Assembly: GCA_949825045.1 (NCBI GenBank)
Contig: OX463836.1
Span: 14,794,329 to 14,858,328 of the forward strand
DNA length: 64,000 nt
DNA from: Argyresthia goedartella
Lineage: Eukaryota; Arthropoda; Insecta; Lepidoptera; Argyresthiidae
Direction of reading: 5' to 3'
Below, piece after piece: positions 11,041-21,975 of this stretch; the stretch's first letter is position 1, and the number at the start of each line of letters is the position of its first letter. Under the pieces are notes generated by a model that saw only the letters and a program-made list of their open reading frames with translations, ran no database searches and was not told where the DNA came from. The position numbers and the translations under genes were made by a program.

Positions 11041-11388
11041 GATTAATATTCCTTCTTCGAAGGAAACTTTTAAGATAAATAAAATCAGAATTTTGAACGA
11101 GTATACGTACCTTTTTAATTTTAAATCATAAAATATTAAATACTAGGTAGGACTACATTCAAGACCGTTCCAAACATTAAAAAGAGTTTTTTGTATGTAG
11201 TATGTAAGTATTGAACTATGTACTTAGATTGACGAAACTCCTTGCTCATTGAAACCGGAAGTGAAAAGAAATTGAGTACCTTATTTAGAGAAATAAAATC
11301 AAAAAGGTATGATAAAAACTTAATATTATTAACTATAATTCGAATGAGCAATTATAAATCGTACACAAATAACTAAGCACAAAATTCA
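11041..11388. other. AT-rich spacer
   Basis: No feature recognised between the SINE-tail repeat and the first family-A RT fragment. Confidence 0.35.
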
Positions 11389-11398
11389 ACTCCCGCAA

Positions 11399-12226
11399 TT
11401 GAAGATCGGGAGATTCCAGTTTGGTGAAAGACAAAAAGGAGATTTTGATGATGTTAATGGTGTTTTGTCTTTAACCTTGAATTGGTTCACATTTAATAAT
11501 TTATTGTTAAACGCTGGTAAAACCAAGTGTATCAAATCCTCACTTCCAAATGTCAGGCAAGTTGAGACCAGTTTAGTGTTAGACAACAGCACGTTAGAAT
11601 TGGTAAATGATACGAAGTTTCTTGGAATAACCATTGATAGCAAATTGCAGTGGGGACCCCACATAGATAAATTGGCTGGTAAATTAAGTTCTGCGGCTTA
11701 CGCTGTTAGGAACATCAGACAAAGCACGGATGTGGCTACATCTAGGCTAGTATATTTTAGTTACTTTCATAGTGTGATGTCCTATGGTATCTTGTTGTGG
11801 GGGAAAGCAGCGGATATTCAAACTATTTTTATTTTACAGAAAAGAGCTATTCGAGCAATTTATAATTTAAAACGAACAGACTCCTTAAGAGAGCTTTTAA
11901 AAGAAATTGACATACTGACAGTAGCTAGTCAATTTATTTTCGAAAATATAATGTATGTACGCAAGAACCTTACAACATTTTCCAAACTTAGCGACAGCTG
12001 TAATGTTAACGTAAGAAATAATCACAGACTATGTGCGCCCCGTTTTAGACTCGCGAAGGTTAGCAATTCTTTCAAGGATCAGTGCATTCTTTACTACAAT
12101 AAGATACCTCTGGAGATTTTGAAATTGCCATTTGAGCAATTTAAAAAGCATGTTAAAGCGACTTTGTCGAAAAAGGGATATTACAATGTTCAAGATTACT
12201 TAAATGACAGGAGTGTATGGGGTTAA
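11399..12226 (+). pseudogene. non-LTR retrotransposon RT C-terminus, family A copy 1
   Basis: 275-codon open frame giving the 3' end of a Jockey/CR1-type RT. It has LNWFTFNNLLLNAGKTKC (RT motif after the catalytic Asp pair), FLGITIDSKLQWGPHI (motif E region), then RLVYFSYFHSVMSYGILLWG and IFILQKRAIRAIYNL, the typical thumb and tail. Endonuclease and catalytic RT parts are missing, so this is a 5'-truncated insertion that cannot move by itself. The first residues are junction sequence and the apparent start codon is accidental. The 3' UTR runs to about 12470 and ends in CTTTGACTTTGAG, a short form of the tail seen in copy 2. Copies 2-5 lie at 12918, 19790, 25815 and 58600. Confidence 0.85.
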
Positions 12227-12470
12227 TCTGACTCAACACAGACCTTGCTGTTAATAATTTTGTAATTATTTATTCCAGCTTATTAAATAAAAATAAATCA
12301 TAATTGTATTAGTTAAGCACAACCTATTTTTAAAAGAGATCTAAAAATCAATCTGTGGGAGTATCTACGCCCTTCTTCTCTCACAGTGGTCCAATTTAGA
12401 GAAGAGGCCAAAAATGACGTTTGCTAAGTATATGTAAATATCTACAGTAATAAAGTTCTTTGACTTTGAG
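12227..12470 (+). repeat. 3' UTR of family A copy 1
   Basis: Matches the sequence following copy 2 (13513-13775) closely, including CAACACAGACCTTGCTG, AAATAAAAATAAATCATAAT and TCTACAGTAATAAAG before a TTTGAG tail. AATAAA strings provide likely polyadenylation signals. Confidence 0.75.
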
Positions 12471-12595
12471 TTCACCGATAAACAAATAAAACAAAATGCC
12501 TAAGAAAATGGCCATACAAATAATCTTTTTTAGGGGTACAAATTGTTAAAAACCCGTATGTTTAATTATTTGTTGTCATAGCTGCAATAGAAATA

Positions 12596-12720
12596 CACCC
12601 TCTGTATTTCAGCATATTTCGGTTGATCTGGCAGAGCCCGGTGACAGACGGACGGACAGGCGGACAGCGGAGGCTTAGTAATAGGGTCCCGTTTGGCATC
12701 CTTCAGGTGCGGAACCCTAA
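12596..12720 (+). repeat. dispersed repeat D, 3' part
   Basis: Contains GACAGACGGACGGACAGGCG, TTAGTAATAGGGTCCCGTTT and GCGGAACCCTAAAAAG, the end of repeat D. It sits between the two family-A fragments. Confidence 0.65.
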
Positions 12721-12917
12721 AAAGCAGGGACTGATAAAACAAATCTAGGATGTAAAGTGCCCATATCTAAAGGACAACGATATCATGCATACACTAAAAT
12801 CGGTCTCATACCAAATGCATTTCTCACGTTCAAATTCGATAAAAAAACTAACGATTATCAAGGGTCTATGAATACGGATAATAATAATAACACAAGATGG
12901 GTTGATTGATATTAGTT

Positions 12918-13775
12918 GATTGATAGTAAATTGCAGTGGGGACCCCACATAGATAAATTGGCTGGTTAATTAAGTTCTGCGGCTTACGCTGTTAGGAACA
13001 TCAGACAAAGCACGGATGTGGCTACATCTAGGCTAGTATATTTTAGTTACTTTCATAGTGTGATGTCCTATGGTATCTTGTTGTGGGGGAAAGCAGCGGA
13101 TATTCAAACTATTTTTATTTTACAGAAAAGAGCTATTCGAGCAATTTATAATTTAAAACGAACAGACTCCTTAAGAGAGCTTTTTAAAGAAATTGACATA
13201 CTAACAGTAGCTAGTCAATTTATTTTCGAAAATATAATGTATGTACGCAAGAACCTTACAACATTTTCCAAACTTAGCGATAGCTGTAATGTTTACCTAA
13301 GAAATAATCACAGACTATGTGCGCCCCGTTTTAGACTCGCGAAGGTTAGCAATTCTTTCAAGGGTCAGTGCATTCTCTACTACAATAAGATACCTCTGGA
13401 GATTTTGAAATTGCCATTTGAGCAATTTAAAAAGCATGTTAAAGCGACTTTGTCGAAAAAGGGATATTACAATGTTCAAGATTACTTAAATGACAGGACT
13501 GTATGGGGTTAATCTGGCTCAACACAGACCTTGCTGTTAATAATTTTGTAATTATTTATTCCAGCTTATTAAATAAAAATAAATCATAATTGTATTAGTT
13601 AAGCACAACCTATTTTTAAAAGAGATCTAAAAATCAATCTGTGGGAGTTTCTACGCCCTCCTTCTCCCACAGTGGTCCAATGTAGAGAAGAGGCAAAAAA
13701 TGACGTTTGCTAAGAATATGTAAATATCTACAGTAATAAAGCACTTTGAGTTTGAGTTTGAGTTTGAGTTTGGGA
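12918..13775 (+). pseudogene. non-LTR RT C-terminus, family A copy 2
   Basis: Starts within the TTGATAGTAAATTGCAGTGGG segment and is nearly identical to copy 1 from there to its 3' end, with a handful of substitutions. The open frame (13018-13512) carries FSYFHSVMSYGILLWG and LQKRAIRAIYNL and ends, like copy 1, in VWG. A stop (TTAATTAAG in place of GGTAAATTAAG) near 12965 cuts the upstream part. The 3' end has four tandem TTTGAG units (about 13745-13775), the family's simple-repeat tail. It lies in the same orientation as copy 1 about 450 bp downstream. Confidence 0.85.
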
Positions 13776-14740
13776 GAAGCTAATGGCCAATCTTGAACCA
13801 AACTCAGTTTTTGTTGTCGATAATGCGTCGTATCAGAATGCGCAATATGATAAAATGCCAACGTCTGGCTCCAACAAGGCTGAAATGTTGGAATGGCTAA
13901 TCTAATCAATAAGAATTTACCATGTCCCGACACAAACACATAGCACATGCTATATAACATTATTCAGCTCCATCCATAAGCCACGATATGATGTCTTATG
14001 TCGCTTATGAAACCGATTTGGTCAACTTCCTATAAGCTTATTCAATTCGAACGAATCTCGTGGCCAAATGACAGATATCCCGTACAGTATCCGTCAATGG
14101 TACGTAATCTCAAAAGCGCTGGTGCAGTTGGAGGCTATCTATCTGTCAAAGTTGTAAAATTTTATTTACTTCATAATTGTGTTATATGGCGTGGTTAATT
14201 CCCTCCAAAAGGGAATTTCTTTCGTACACACTATTTGGTAAACGCTTGGAGGTAGGTAGGTAGGTAACGTTGAAATGCATGTAACTTAAAATACATTGAT
14301 ATTCAAAATACATGCAAGATATTGTGTCGAAAGTTAACCGTACGTCGGTTAGTAATCTAACCGGGCTCTCGCAAGCGGCCCTCTTGATTTATCTATATCG
14401 ATGTTTACTATTCTATCGACACGTCGTCTTGCATACGCTTTGCGCATTACTAATTATCGTGAGCTATCTGAGAGCTATTGTGTAGAGATGGGCTGGTTAA
14501 TTTTGCACACGGCTGCATTCTCACGTTTTATTAATTTTCACCCGACTGCACTGCATACTTTTCCGAGCGTATGTATGTTTGTTTGTATGTGTAACGGTGA
14601 CACTAGAAAGGCTTTATAAAAAACATACATAAAGGCACGCCTTTTCCCATACGGGGTAGCAGAGAAACAATTGTAGTTATATTTGAAAATATTACCACTT
14701 TACCACGTGCCTTCCTTCGTAGTAGTGAAATTAATTTAAA
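13776..14740. other. intergenic DNA, no gene seen
   Basis: No coding or repeat feature that I can support, apart from a short family-S-like string near 14625-14680 (GCACGCCTTTTCCCATACGG). Confidence 0.35.
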
Positions 14741-14744
14741 GGGT

Positions 14745-15050
14745 TTAGTTATGGCTTATGTTTAAACGATTACCAAAAATGCACCCATTTTACTACCAAT
14801 AAATTCGAAACGACCGCCAGAATTAGTAAACGGTCACCAAATTTTGTTTGGATAAATGAACTGAACTTCTTTTTAGGTTTTGTATACTTAAGTTTATGTT
14901 TTAAATATTTTTTTATTGTTCTTACATGTTCAACCTAACATGAAGGATAAAGGGGGCTTCGCTTCGCTCACCCCATTTACCCTTCAGTATTTTGCCCTGA
15001 TATTTTCTGCAACTTTTGGTGATTGGTGAAAAAATATTTTGGTGGTAATT
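14745..15050 (+). repeat. dispersed repeat family B copy
   Basis: Starts ATGGCTTATGTTTAAACGATT, then ACTACCAATAAATTCGAAACG, and carries the AAGGGGGCTTCGCTTCGCT centre and TATTTTGCCCTGATATTTTC. Same order as at 640-960; a few internal bases are missing. Confidence 0.7.
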
Positions 15051-15719
15051 TGAATTGTTCTCTTTAGTTATTGATGAATCAATAAGTTCTTAATTTGGCG
15101 AACTTAATAAACCGCACTGTAAACAAGTCACAGGATGTAACAGAAATTAAAAGTATTTTTTTAATTGGTTCCTATGGGCATCATTTTAACCAACATTCAC
15201 TATGAAACCTATTTCTACATACTAATGGTTGACCGCTTGGAACCATATCGTACGAAGACGTGTTGTATATACAATTTTTATGTAAACTTACACTTCAGCC
15301 GTTTTTAGAATGCAATTATGGCATTTCCTTATAGCGAGCATACAAGTAATATATTTCATTGCAGATGTCAATTAAGGGTTTGGAGCTGTCAGGATTGCAT
15401 TCTCTCAGCGGCCAGACTTCAATATAAAATAGGTGTCATTGTGACAATTGTTTAGAATTATGTCATCATTAACCCCTCAGTGACTTCCAACGCTTTGTTA
15501 CCTACACGCTGTTTATATCCAACTAGCCAACTAGACGGGCGATATACTCTAACTAAAGCAAGTAACGCATCTAAACACTACAATATCATTGTACCAAGAT
15601 CATGCGTCATTGAACTGGGCAAAGTAAAAAAAAAAGGTGAGCGGCATTATATTTTATCCAAAATGGCCATCAAGGACAGGCGGAAACTGAATGCTATTGT
15701 CTTGTAATGCGGTATTTAT
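15051..15719. other. intergenic DNA, no gene seen
   Basis: No domain, repeat or signal recognised. A 75-codon open frame near 15480 shows no motif and is compatible with chance. Confidence 0.35.
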
Positions 15720-15840
15720 GTAATCTGGATCATACGTTGCGTGGACACAACATAGCCTCTGCCACCCCGAAAGGGAATAGGCCTGACAAGGGGCTAGCCC
15801 ATTAACCACACAGTTATGGAGAGACGTTACCTATCTATAA
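15720..15840 (+). repeat. SINE-tail-like repeat (family S)
   Basis: Contains CCTCTGCCACCCCGAAAGGG and GGGGCTAGCCCATT, shared with 38215-38300 and 54070-54120. Probably a 5'-truncated SINE. Confidence 0.4.
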
Positions 15841-16124
15841 CTCACTAACAATAACTTAATATTTATTAAATACTTAAATGTAACTTGGCCTTTGCCCAGC
15901 ACTGGGAAGATATAAGCTAGTGATAATTACAATAATAAATGTAACTTATCTTTAGAATGCTGTATTTGAGTGCCTTACTTATAATAGTACTTGCACACAA
16001 CCCTAAAAGCTGTAAGACTCAGACTCAAGTTTTTATTGAATATCAATAAATAAATTATCTTATTCAACGTCTAAATTATACTTACTTATAACCACAAGTA
16101 TTTTTTTTTATATAAAAAAAAGAC

Positions 16125-16370
16125 TACACCGTTTCGGAAGGTGGGCCTCGGGGTTGAGAAGAAACGGCAAGAAACTCCCCCATACCTTCTTTTTAAAAAA
16201 GTGACTACAACAGGTACTGGTTTCGGTCTAAGGAAATTCGCCGGCGAGTGATAAACTTGATCCATCGCCCTTCGTCGAATTTCTGTGCGCTGAGATGGTA
16301 TGGACCATGCAGTTTTGTCATCTAAGTATTCCTTAATACTATAATAGGACTTTCTTATGAGCTCATTTTT
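16125..16370. repeat. dispersed-repeat-like segment
   Basis: Sequence of the type GAAGAAACGGCAAGAAACTC, followed by CATACCTTCTTTTT, resembles a 3'-end segment I associate with lepidopteran non-LTR elements. It occurs once in this window, so the call rests on recollection only. Confidence 0.3.
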
Positions 16371-16371
16371 A

Positions 16372-16780
16372 GGGTTCCGTACCCAACGGGTAAGAACGGA
16401 ACCCCATTACTAAGACTTCGCTGTCCGTCCGTCCGTCCGTCCGTCCGTCCGTCTGTCACCAGGCTGTATCTCAAGAACCTAGCTAACTAGAGAGTTGAAA
16501 TTTTCACAGATTATGTATTTATGTTGCCGCTATAACAACAAATACTAAAAAACAGGATAAAAGAAATATTTAAGGGGGCTCCCATACAACAATTCTTTCA
16601 ATACCACATACAAACTTATGGATGCACCTGGTTACGTACATGGAGTGTGAAAGTAACCGCACCAATAACTTTGTAAACAATATTTTGCTGTGTAAAATCC
16701 AAACTATTCACTCCACGCCATCGCTTCCATTGAACGGTGGTACGGAACCCTTCGTGCGCGATTTAGACTCGCACTTGACC
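16372..16780 (-). repeat. dispersed repeat D, full copy
   Basis: About 410 bp, the reverse complement of 26066-26471 with only scattered differences, including the segment around CATGGAGTGTGAAAGTAAC that is rare in other copies. Ends are GGGTTCCGTACCC and GCACTTGACC. It contains an expanded CCGT microsatellite (about 16420-16453). No coding. The two copies form a near-identical inverted pair 9.3 kb apart. Confidence 0.8.
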
Positions 16781-16841
16781 GGTTTTATTAACATAGTTTT
16801 TGAACCTCTTTTCAGGAAGGGTCAATGACTCCTGTGGTATT

Positions 16842-17385
16842 TTATTGTAGAAGCGAATACAGTGCCCCAAGGGTTATTGTAGAAGCGAATACAGTGCCCC
16901 AAGGTTTATTGTAGAAGCGAATACAGTGCCCCAAGGTTTATTGTAGAAGCGAATACAGTGCCCCAAGGTTTATTGTAGAAGCGAATACAGTGCCCCAAGG
17001 TTTATTGTAGAAGCGAATACAGTGCCCCAAGGTTTATTGTAGAAGCGAATACAGTGCCCCAAGGTTTATTGTAGAAGCGAATACAGTGCCCCAAGGTTTA
17101 TTGTAGAAGCGAATACAGTGCCCCAAGGTTTATTGTAGAAGCGAATACAGTGCCCCAAGGTTTATTGTAGAAGCGAATACAGTGCCCCAAGGTTTATTGT
17201 AGAAGCGAATACAGTGCCCCAAGGTTTATTGTAGAAGCGAATACAGTGCCCCAAGGTTTATTGTAGAAGCGAATACAGTGCCCCAAGGTTTATTGTAGAA
17301 GCGAATACAGTGCCCCAAGGTTTATTGTAGAAGCGAATACAGTGCCCCAAGGTTTATTGTAGAAGCGAATACAGTGCCCCAAGGT
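16842..17385. repeat. 32-bp minisatellite, 17 copies
   Basis: Unit is TTATTGTAGAAGCGAATACA plus GTGCCCCAAGGT. Seventeen head-to-tail units run without interruption; only the first differs (GGGT for GGTT). The period is not a multiple of three and every unit carries stops in its frames, so it is not coding. Near-perfect identity points to recent expansion. Confidence 0.95.
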
Positions 17386-17389
17386 TTAA

Positions 17390-17999
17390 CTTAGTAAAAT
17401 AATAAATAACAAATATTAAGTTTCATAAGGAGGTTCCCATTGGTTAGTTAAGCGTCTGTTTAATGTACTTAAGTACACAAACAACTTTTGACTGAGGATT
17501 CCGGTTACTGGACTAAGTTTGAATGAAAAGCTGAGTTGCGCTCCAAAACTAATAAAATTGCTCATAAAGTAATAAATTAAAATAGCAGAAACGCGGCCGT
17601 ATTCGAGTTTTTTTACAGAAAATTATATCAAATTATATAAAAAAAATATATTTATGCACACCTCTACAGGCTCTAATTAAATTATAAAATGTGAGAAGTT
17701 AAAATCTAGTCAGTAACGTAATAGATAAATAAAATAATGAACCCTCGTGATAACTTTAAAAAAAGTCAACCTATGTAATACAGGCTATCGCAGAAATGTG
17801 TATCAAATCAAATCGAGGTCATACTGAAATTTGTTCAGAATGACCTGTTTTCCGTTACCGTTAGTAGAACGTCCGTAACATGTGCATAATAGTAATAAAC
17901 AAATTTTGACATTGACTTTGCGCAGTACTCCGGTTGTTAGACTAAAGGTCATCGCTGACTTACACGACACCGCGCTCACCCGGCAAACATATTCGTCAT
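17390..17999. other. AT-rich intergenic DNA
   Basis: No gene seen. Around 17800-17860 the string GGTCATACTGAAATTTGTTCAGAATGACCT is itself an imperfect inverted repeat and resembles part of repeat D's variant head at 28440-28470 (GTTGTTCAGAATGA). Confidence 0.35.
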
Positions 18000-18140
18000 T
18001 CAGAATTTCTTTATTGTACTACATAAAACATACATACAGATAACTTATTATAGAAAGAAACATGTATAAAGACGGGCTTATCTCAAATAAGAGATTTTTT
18101 CCAGCAAACAATGATGGTTAGGAAAGGTGATAGTTGAGCG
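18000..18140 (-). repeat. non-LTR 3'-end fragment
   Basis: Reads TTTCTTTATTGTACTACATAA, later GGGCTTATCTCAAATAAGAG and CCAGCAAAC. The same order (TTTATTGCACAA, CGAGCTCATCTCCAAAAAGAG) occurs at 34630-34760 and, in reverse, at 61675-61760. It fits a 3' UTR tail of a non-LTR family inserted in minus orientation. Confidence 0.45.
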
Positions 18141-18419
18141 GGGCAAACCTGCGCGTAGTATAATACTCTATAAGTACTACTAATAATATATACTACTAAA
18201 AATAATTAAATACTGATTGAGAACCCTAATTATACCTAACTATCTCTACTTACTATCTAACGTTTTTTCTCGTTAGTTTACAATCTATCGATAAATTGTA
18301 AACTGTACCGAACTGCTTACGATATGACGCGTTAGTTTATAATAAAACCGTTAAATTGTGAAATGGTTGAAACTTGAATTGCAAAGGAAATACCAGGGCG
18401 AACACTGTGGTACCTTAAG

Positions 18420-18805
18420 TGAAGACTAGAGGGGGCGAGCGCAGCGAAGCGGGGAGGTCGGAATGGTAATTTTTTGAACTTTTTTGATCATAACTTACCT
18501 TTTTGATTTTTTTTTAAAGTTTATAAAGAGCCCTTTTCAGGGATATCCTGCCCTAGATGACTTATTTATTACGCTGTATTTTTTTTTCGTTAAGTCATTT
18601 TACCCCCTCTTTTGTAGGCAATATTGTGTTCATATTAGACTTGATGTTGCGGTTATCAGAACAAGTATTTTTGCAGAAGATTTCAACACTCTATTATCTC
18701 TTATAGTTCCTGAGAATAGTGGTTGTGACAGACGGACGGACGGACTCGAGTGGTCCTATAAGGGTTCTTTTTTTACCCTCTGAGGTACGGAACCCCAAAA
18801 ACACT
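18420..18805 (+). repeat. variant of repeat D
   Basis: Begins GGGGGCGAGCGCAGCGAAGC and ends GGTACGGAACCCCAAAAAC, with GTGACAGACGGACGGACGGA near 18725. The end matches repeat D but the body differs, so it is a related subfamily. The 99-codon open frame across it has no motif. Confidence 0.5.
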
Positions 18806-18991
18806 TTTTCTATGCACCCTGTAGTGTAGATAATAAGAATAATATAATGTAGTTCAGTACACACCTGACCTTAATTACTCCGGTCAATACAGATTGTGTA
18901 ATCTCCAGGAAAGTAGGTACAGTCCGGTCGACGAACCCAGCCTTACCTAATCTTTTTTTTATTGATTACAAACAAGAAAATGGTTGTGAAT

Positions 18992-19251
18992 GACCCGAAT
19001 GGCCGAGTCGGCAGTAACCCTGCCTTCGAAGCCAAGGGTCCCGGGTTCGAGTCCCGGTGGGGGCAAATATTTGTTTGATGAGAACGGATGTTTGTACCCC
19101 AGTCATGGTTGTTTATCTATCTAAGTATAGTATTTATCTATATAAGTATGTGTATCGTTGTCTAGTACCCAAGATACAGGGAATCCTAGTTTTGGGGCTA
19201 GATCAATGTGTGTAAATAGTGTTCAAGATATTATTATTATTATTATTATTA
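18992..19251 (+). repeat. tRNA-derived SINE, family A1 copy 1
   Basis: Begins GACCCGAATGGCCGAGTCGG (A-box-like), has the B box GGGTTCGAGTCCC and the body GCAAATATTTGTTTGATGAG, and ends after GGGGCTAGATCAATGTGTG in an (ATT)n tail. Three more copies lie at 49862, 50494 and 61157. The head resembles a leucine/serine-type tRNA but lacks an anticodon stem-loop that I can fold, so it is a SINE and not a tRNA gene. Confidence 0.85.
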
Positions 19252-19789
19252 ATGACATTAATAGTCTCATATCTATATCAGGGACAATCGGGGTTAGCCA
19301 CATACGGACTGTAACTGAAAGAAATGTAGTCCTGGTTTGGGACTAAAATAAACCGCGATGAAGTATACCTGGCGCAAAATTTATTGGCGTCTGAATACCG
19401 CCTGGAGGGGGTAGCGGCGGCGCAGGGTACAAGAGAGATGCATACATGGGCGGGAGAGAGACGCGACTTCTCGTTCAGACGCCGAGAAACCTTGCGGTTT
19501 CTGTACTAGGAACCACAGACATATATCTCCACCACACCAACCCATGGCACCGTTTGTTTCACAGGTGTATGTGTGTGACTGAGATGGAAGATGCTAGACA
19601 GGTGCCTAGTTGGCTTAATGGTGTAGTAATAACAGGATTGAATTTATTCTATGTGGGGCACAGGGGGGATTCCCGCTTATTTAGTTTATTGTTGACTAGG
19701 TTGTCATATCATTGTGTTTAAAATCATGTGAAATGTTGTAATTTATTGGTGCAATAATTAATTTTTATGATTAAAAATTTCAAAGATAA
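19252..19789. other. intergenic DNA
   Basis: No supported feature. Open frames of 60-90 codons show no domain. Confidence 0.35.
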
Positions 19790-20150
19790 AAATAAGATTT
19801 TAATGATGTTAATGATGTCTCTAATTGGTCTGGAATTGGTTCACAATTAAAATTTATTGTTAGACGCTGGTAAGTATCAAATTGTCACTTCCAAATGTCA
19901 GGCAAGTTGAGACCAGTTTAGTGTTAGACTCGTTAGAATTAGTAAATGATACGAAGTTTCTTGGACTAACCGTTGATAGCAAATTGCAGTGTGGAGCCCA
20001 CATAGATAAATTAGCTAGTAGGTTAAGTACTGCGGCTTACGCTGTCAGGAACATCAGATAAAACACGGATGTGTCTATATCTTGGCTTGACTATTTAAGT
20101 GGTATCTTGTTGTGGGGGAAAGCAGCGGATATTCAAACTATTTTTATATT
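19790..20150 (+). pseudogene. non-LTR RT fragment, family A copy 3 (left part)
   Basis: Degenerate match to copies 1 and 2: TGACAGCGTAAG-type losses and several small deletions, but CAAATTGCAGTGTGGAGCCC, GGAACATCAGATAAA and CTTGTTGTGGGGGAAAGCAG remain. The match stops at CAAACTATTTTTATAT, where element Z is inserted, and resumes at 22196 with AACAGAAAAGAGCTATTCGA. No frame is intact. Confidence 0.75.
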
Positions 20151-20206
20151 CACAGGCTAGTAGACAGGTGTTTATTCGCCGTTTATGATGGGGACCTTGT
20201 AGGTGC

Positions 20207-20254
20207 GGTTAGGATATTAATGTCAGACTACAGTGTGACATTTATATCCTAACC
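20207..20254. other. inverted repeat, 19-bp stem
   Basis: GGTTAGGATATTAATGTCA is followed after ten bases by TGACATTTATATCCTAACC, a stem with one mismatch. It lies near the 5' edge of retroelement Z and could be a small foldback insertion or an RNA hairpin. Confidence 0.7.
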
Positions 20255-20328
20255 GACAAAAACATCCCTCTCCGGGTCGGCCATCAGTTTTTCCTCCAGA
20301 GCCAACCTCCTCAGACGAGTTCCTTTCC

Positions 20329-20935
20329 GTGGAAGCGGCGGACGTCTCCGAAGCTATTGCGTCTTTCCACAATGGTTCTGCAGCAGGGTTGGACGGGATA
20401 CGCCCTCAACATATCAAAGAGCTGAGGTCAGCAGCGGCGGGTGACGACGGCGTGAAACTTTTGGCCTCTTTCTCTAACCAAAACAGTCGAGCGCGACTCA
20501 ATTTTGTACGTAATAAAGGACAAAGTACCTAAGTTATAACCGTTTATCCATTAATGTTACCATAAACCAAGTTGCTTGTTCTTTAGAGACAATGTTGGTA
20601 AAGTCACAGGTTGTGGCGCAGCAAGGTGATCCATTGGGATCTATAATCTTTAGCCCTTAAATCCAGAGTGTTGTATCCAACTTACTGTCACCACTCAACG
20701 TTTGGTATTTGGATGACGGTACCATCGGGGGCAGAACGGAAGTAACGGCTGAGGACCTGCGGTGTCTTGTTGAGGGTTTAGCGAGGCTGGGGCTACAAGT
20801 TAACACACAGAAATGTGATTTTTTCCCCTGTTCCGACAGGGTTTCACAGGATTTGGTAGCGGATTCAGACTCAGTGGCCCCAGGAATGAGGATATTGGAT
20901 AAGAGCAATCTTATATATACATACTTCTAGGTGCA
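20329..20935 (+). pseudogene. retroelement Z reverse transcriptase remnant
   Basis: The first piece (20329-20532) encodes VSEAIASFHNGSAAGLDGIR, the usual N-terminal RT motif in which the domain is anchored. Around 20600-20650 another frame reads VVAQQGDPLGSIIF, an RT fingers/palm motif. The piece from 20700 reads NVWYLDDGTIGGRTE, containing the catalytic Asp pair, and then LARLGLQVNTQKCDFFP. The frames are separated by stops and shifts, so it is dead. The RT catalyses cDNA synthesis in the family. Confidence 0.7.
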
Positions 20936-20989
20936 CCAATTTCTCCAGAGGAAATACCGGGTGTATTGTCAGCAAAGACAAGAGCTCTC

Positions 20990-21975
20990 TTAGATTCTAA
21001 GGTACCTAAAACATCTCCCAGCCCACTTCACATTAACAATCTTGAGGAGTTGCTTATCGATTCCCAGGCTTACGTACTCGCTGCGTACGGCTCTATTGGA
21101 GTCAAAAGTTTTAGAATTGAACCCCACCCATTGGTACCAAGCGGCTTTGCCTATTAGGCACGGTGGCAATCGTCGCTTGCGGGACACCGAGCTGCCAGCT
21201 TTCTTGTCTTCTTCGCATGGGGTACGAGACCTTGTCACTCTTATTTTAAACATTCACGGAGAAGGATTTTGCATCACTTTTGCGGAGGAGGCGTTAAGGA
21301 TGTGGCATGATCGGTGTCCTGAAAGGGATTCGGCTCAACACCCCGCCACGCTCAGTGGGTTATTTATATGGTCCAGAGGTCGGTGGTGGAGCTGGCACGT
21401 TGGCGCGCTGCTTCGCAGCCCGAGACTGGTCTGGCTCCACGCTACGCCTGCTCCACAACTAGGGACGTTCATGGACAATGACTCATTCCGAGTGGCTGTC
21501 GCTTTGCGTCTTGGTTGCGTTGTTTACCAACCACATTCTTGCGTGTGTGGTGCGGGTGTGGACGCTCGGGGTCGGCACGGTTTACACTGCGTACGGAGCG
21601 CGGGCAGGCTTTCTAGGCAGTCCTCTATTAGTGACATTGTTAAGCGGGCTCTCGTCGGGCGGGACTTTGTCGTACCGATGGGAAGCGTCCAGATGGCCTG
21701 ACCATGATACCTTGGGAGAGGGGCCGTTATTGCTGTGGGACGCCACGTGTGTCTGAACTTTTGCCCCCTCTCACCTAGCGTCTACCGTGTCCACTCCTGG
21801 AGCCGCCGCGGAAGATGCCGCAAGGTTGAAGACCCTAAAGTATTCAGAGCTTTTGGGGCAGTACTTCTTTGTTCCGCTCGCTCTGAAAACCACTGGGGTC
21901 TGGGGAGTGCAGGGGAAAGCATTTGTTAGAGAGATAGTAGGTACGCCGCTTGAGGGACCGGGGTTGTGACCGTCG
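20990..21975 (+). pseudogene. retroelement Z C-terminal Cys/His and nuclease-like domain
   Basis: The open frame 21042-21701 contains LPIRHGGNRRLRDTELPAFL, then LRLGCVVYQPHSCVCGAGVD and GRHGLHCVRSAGRLSRQSS, aligning with the better copy at 51436-52401. The Cys-X-Cys-X8-His-X3-Cys order is kept. Beyond 21700 the reading shifts; LLLWDATCV at about 21725-21755 matches LVWDATCV of the other copy. The spacing of a preceding Pro-Asp and this WDAT suggests a PD-(D/E)XK-type nuclease, as in restriction-like-endonuclease retrotransposons, but that is inference. Confidence 0.6.

Noticed and set aside
16842..17385. CRISPR-like array
   Set aside because: Units abut with no variable spacers, there are no cas genes, and the surrounding DNA is animal. 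It is a minisatellite. The same holds for 62618-62965 and 29902-30106.
18484..18783. 99-codon open frame rich in Phe
   Set aside because: Lies wholly within a dispersed repeat variant and reflects its AT-rich composition.
18992..19065. Genuine tRNA gene
   Set aside because: A- and B-box-like strings are present, but no anticodon arm folds and the sequence continues into a body shared with three other copies, so it is a SINE head. The same applies to 55735-55803 and 38520-38570.
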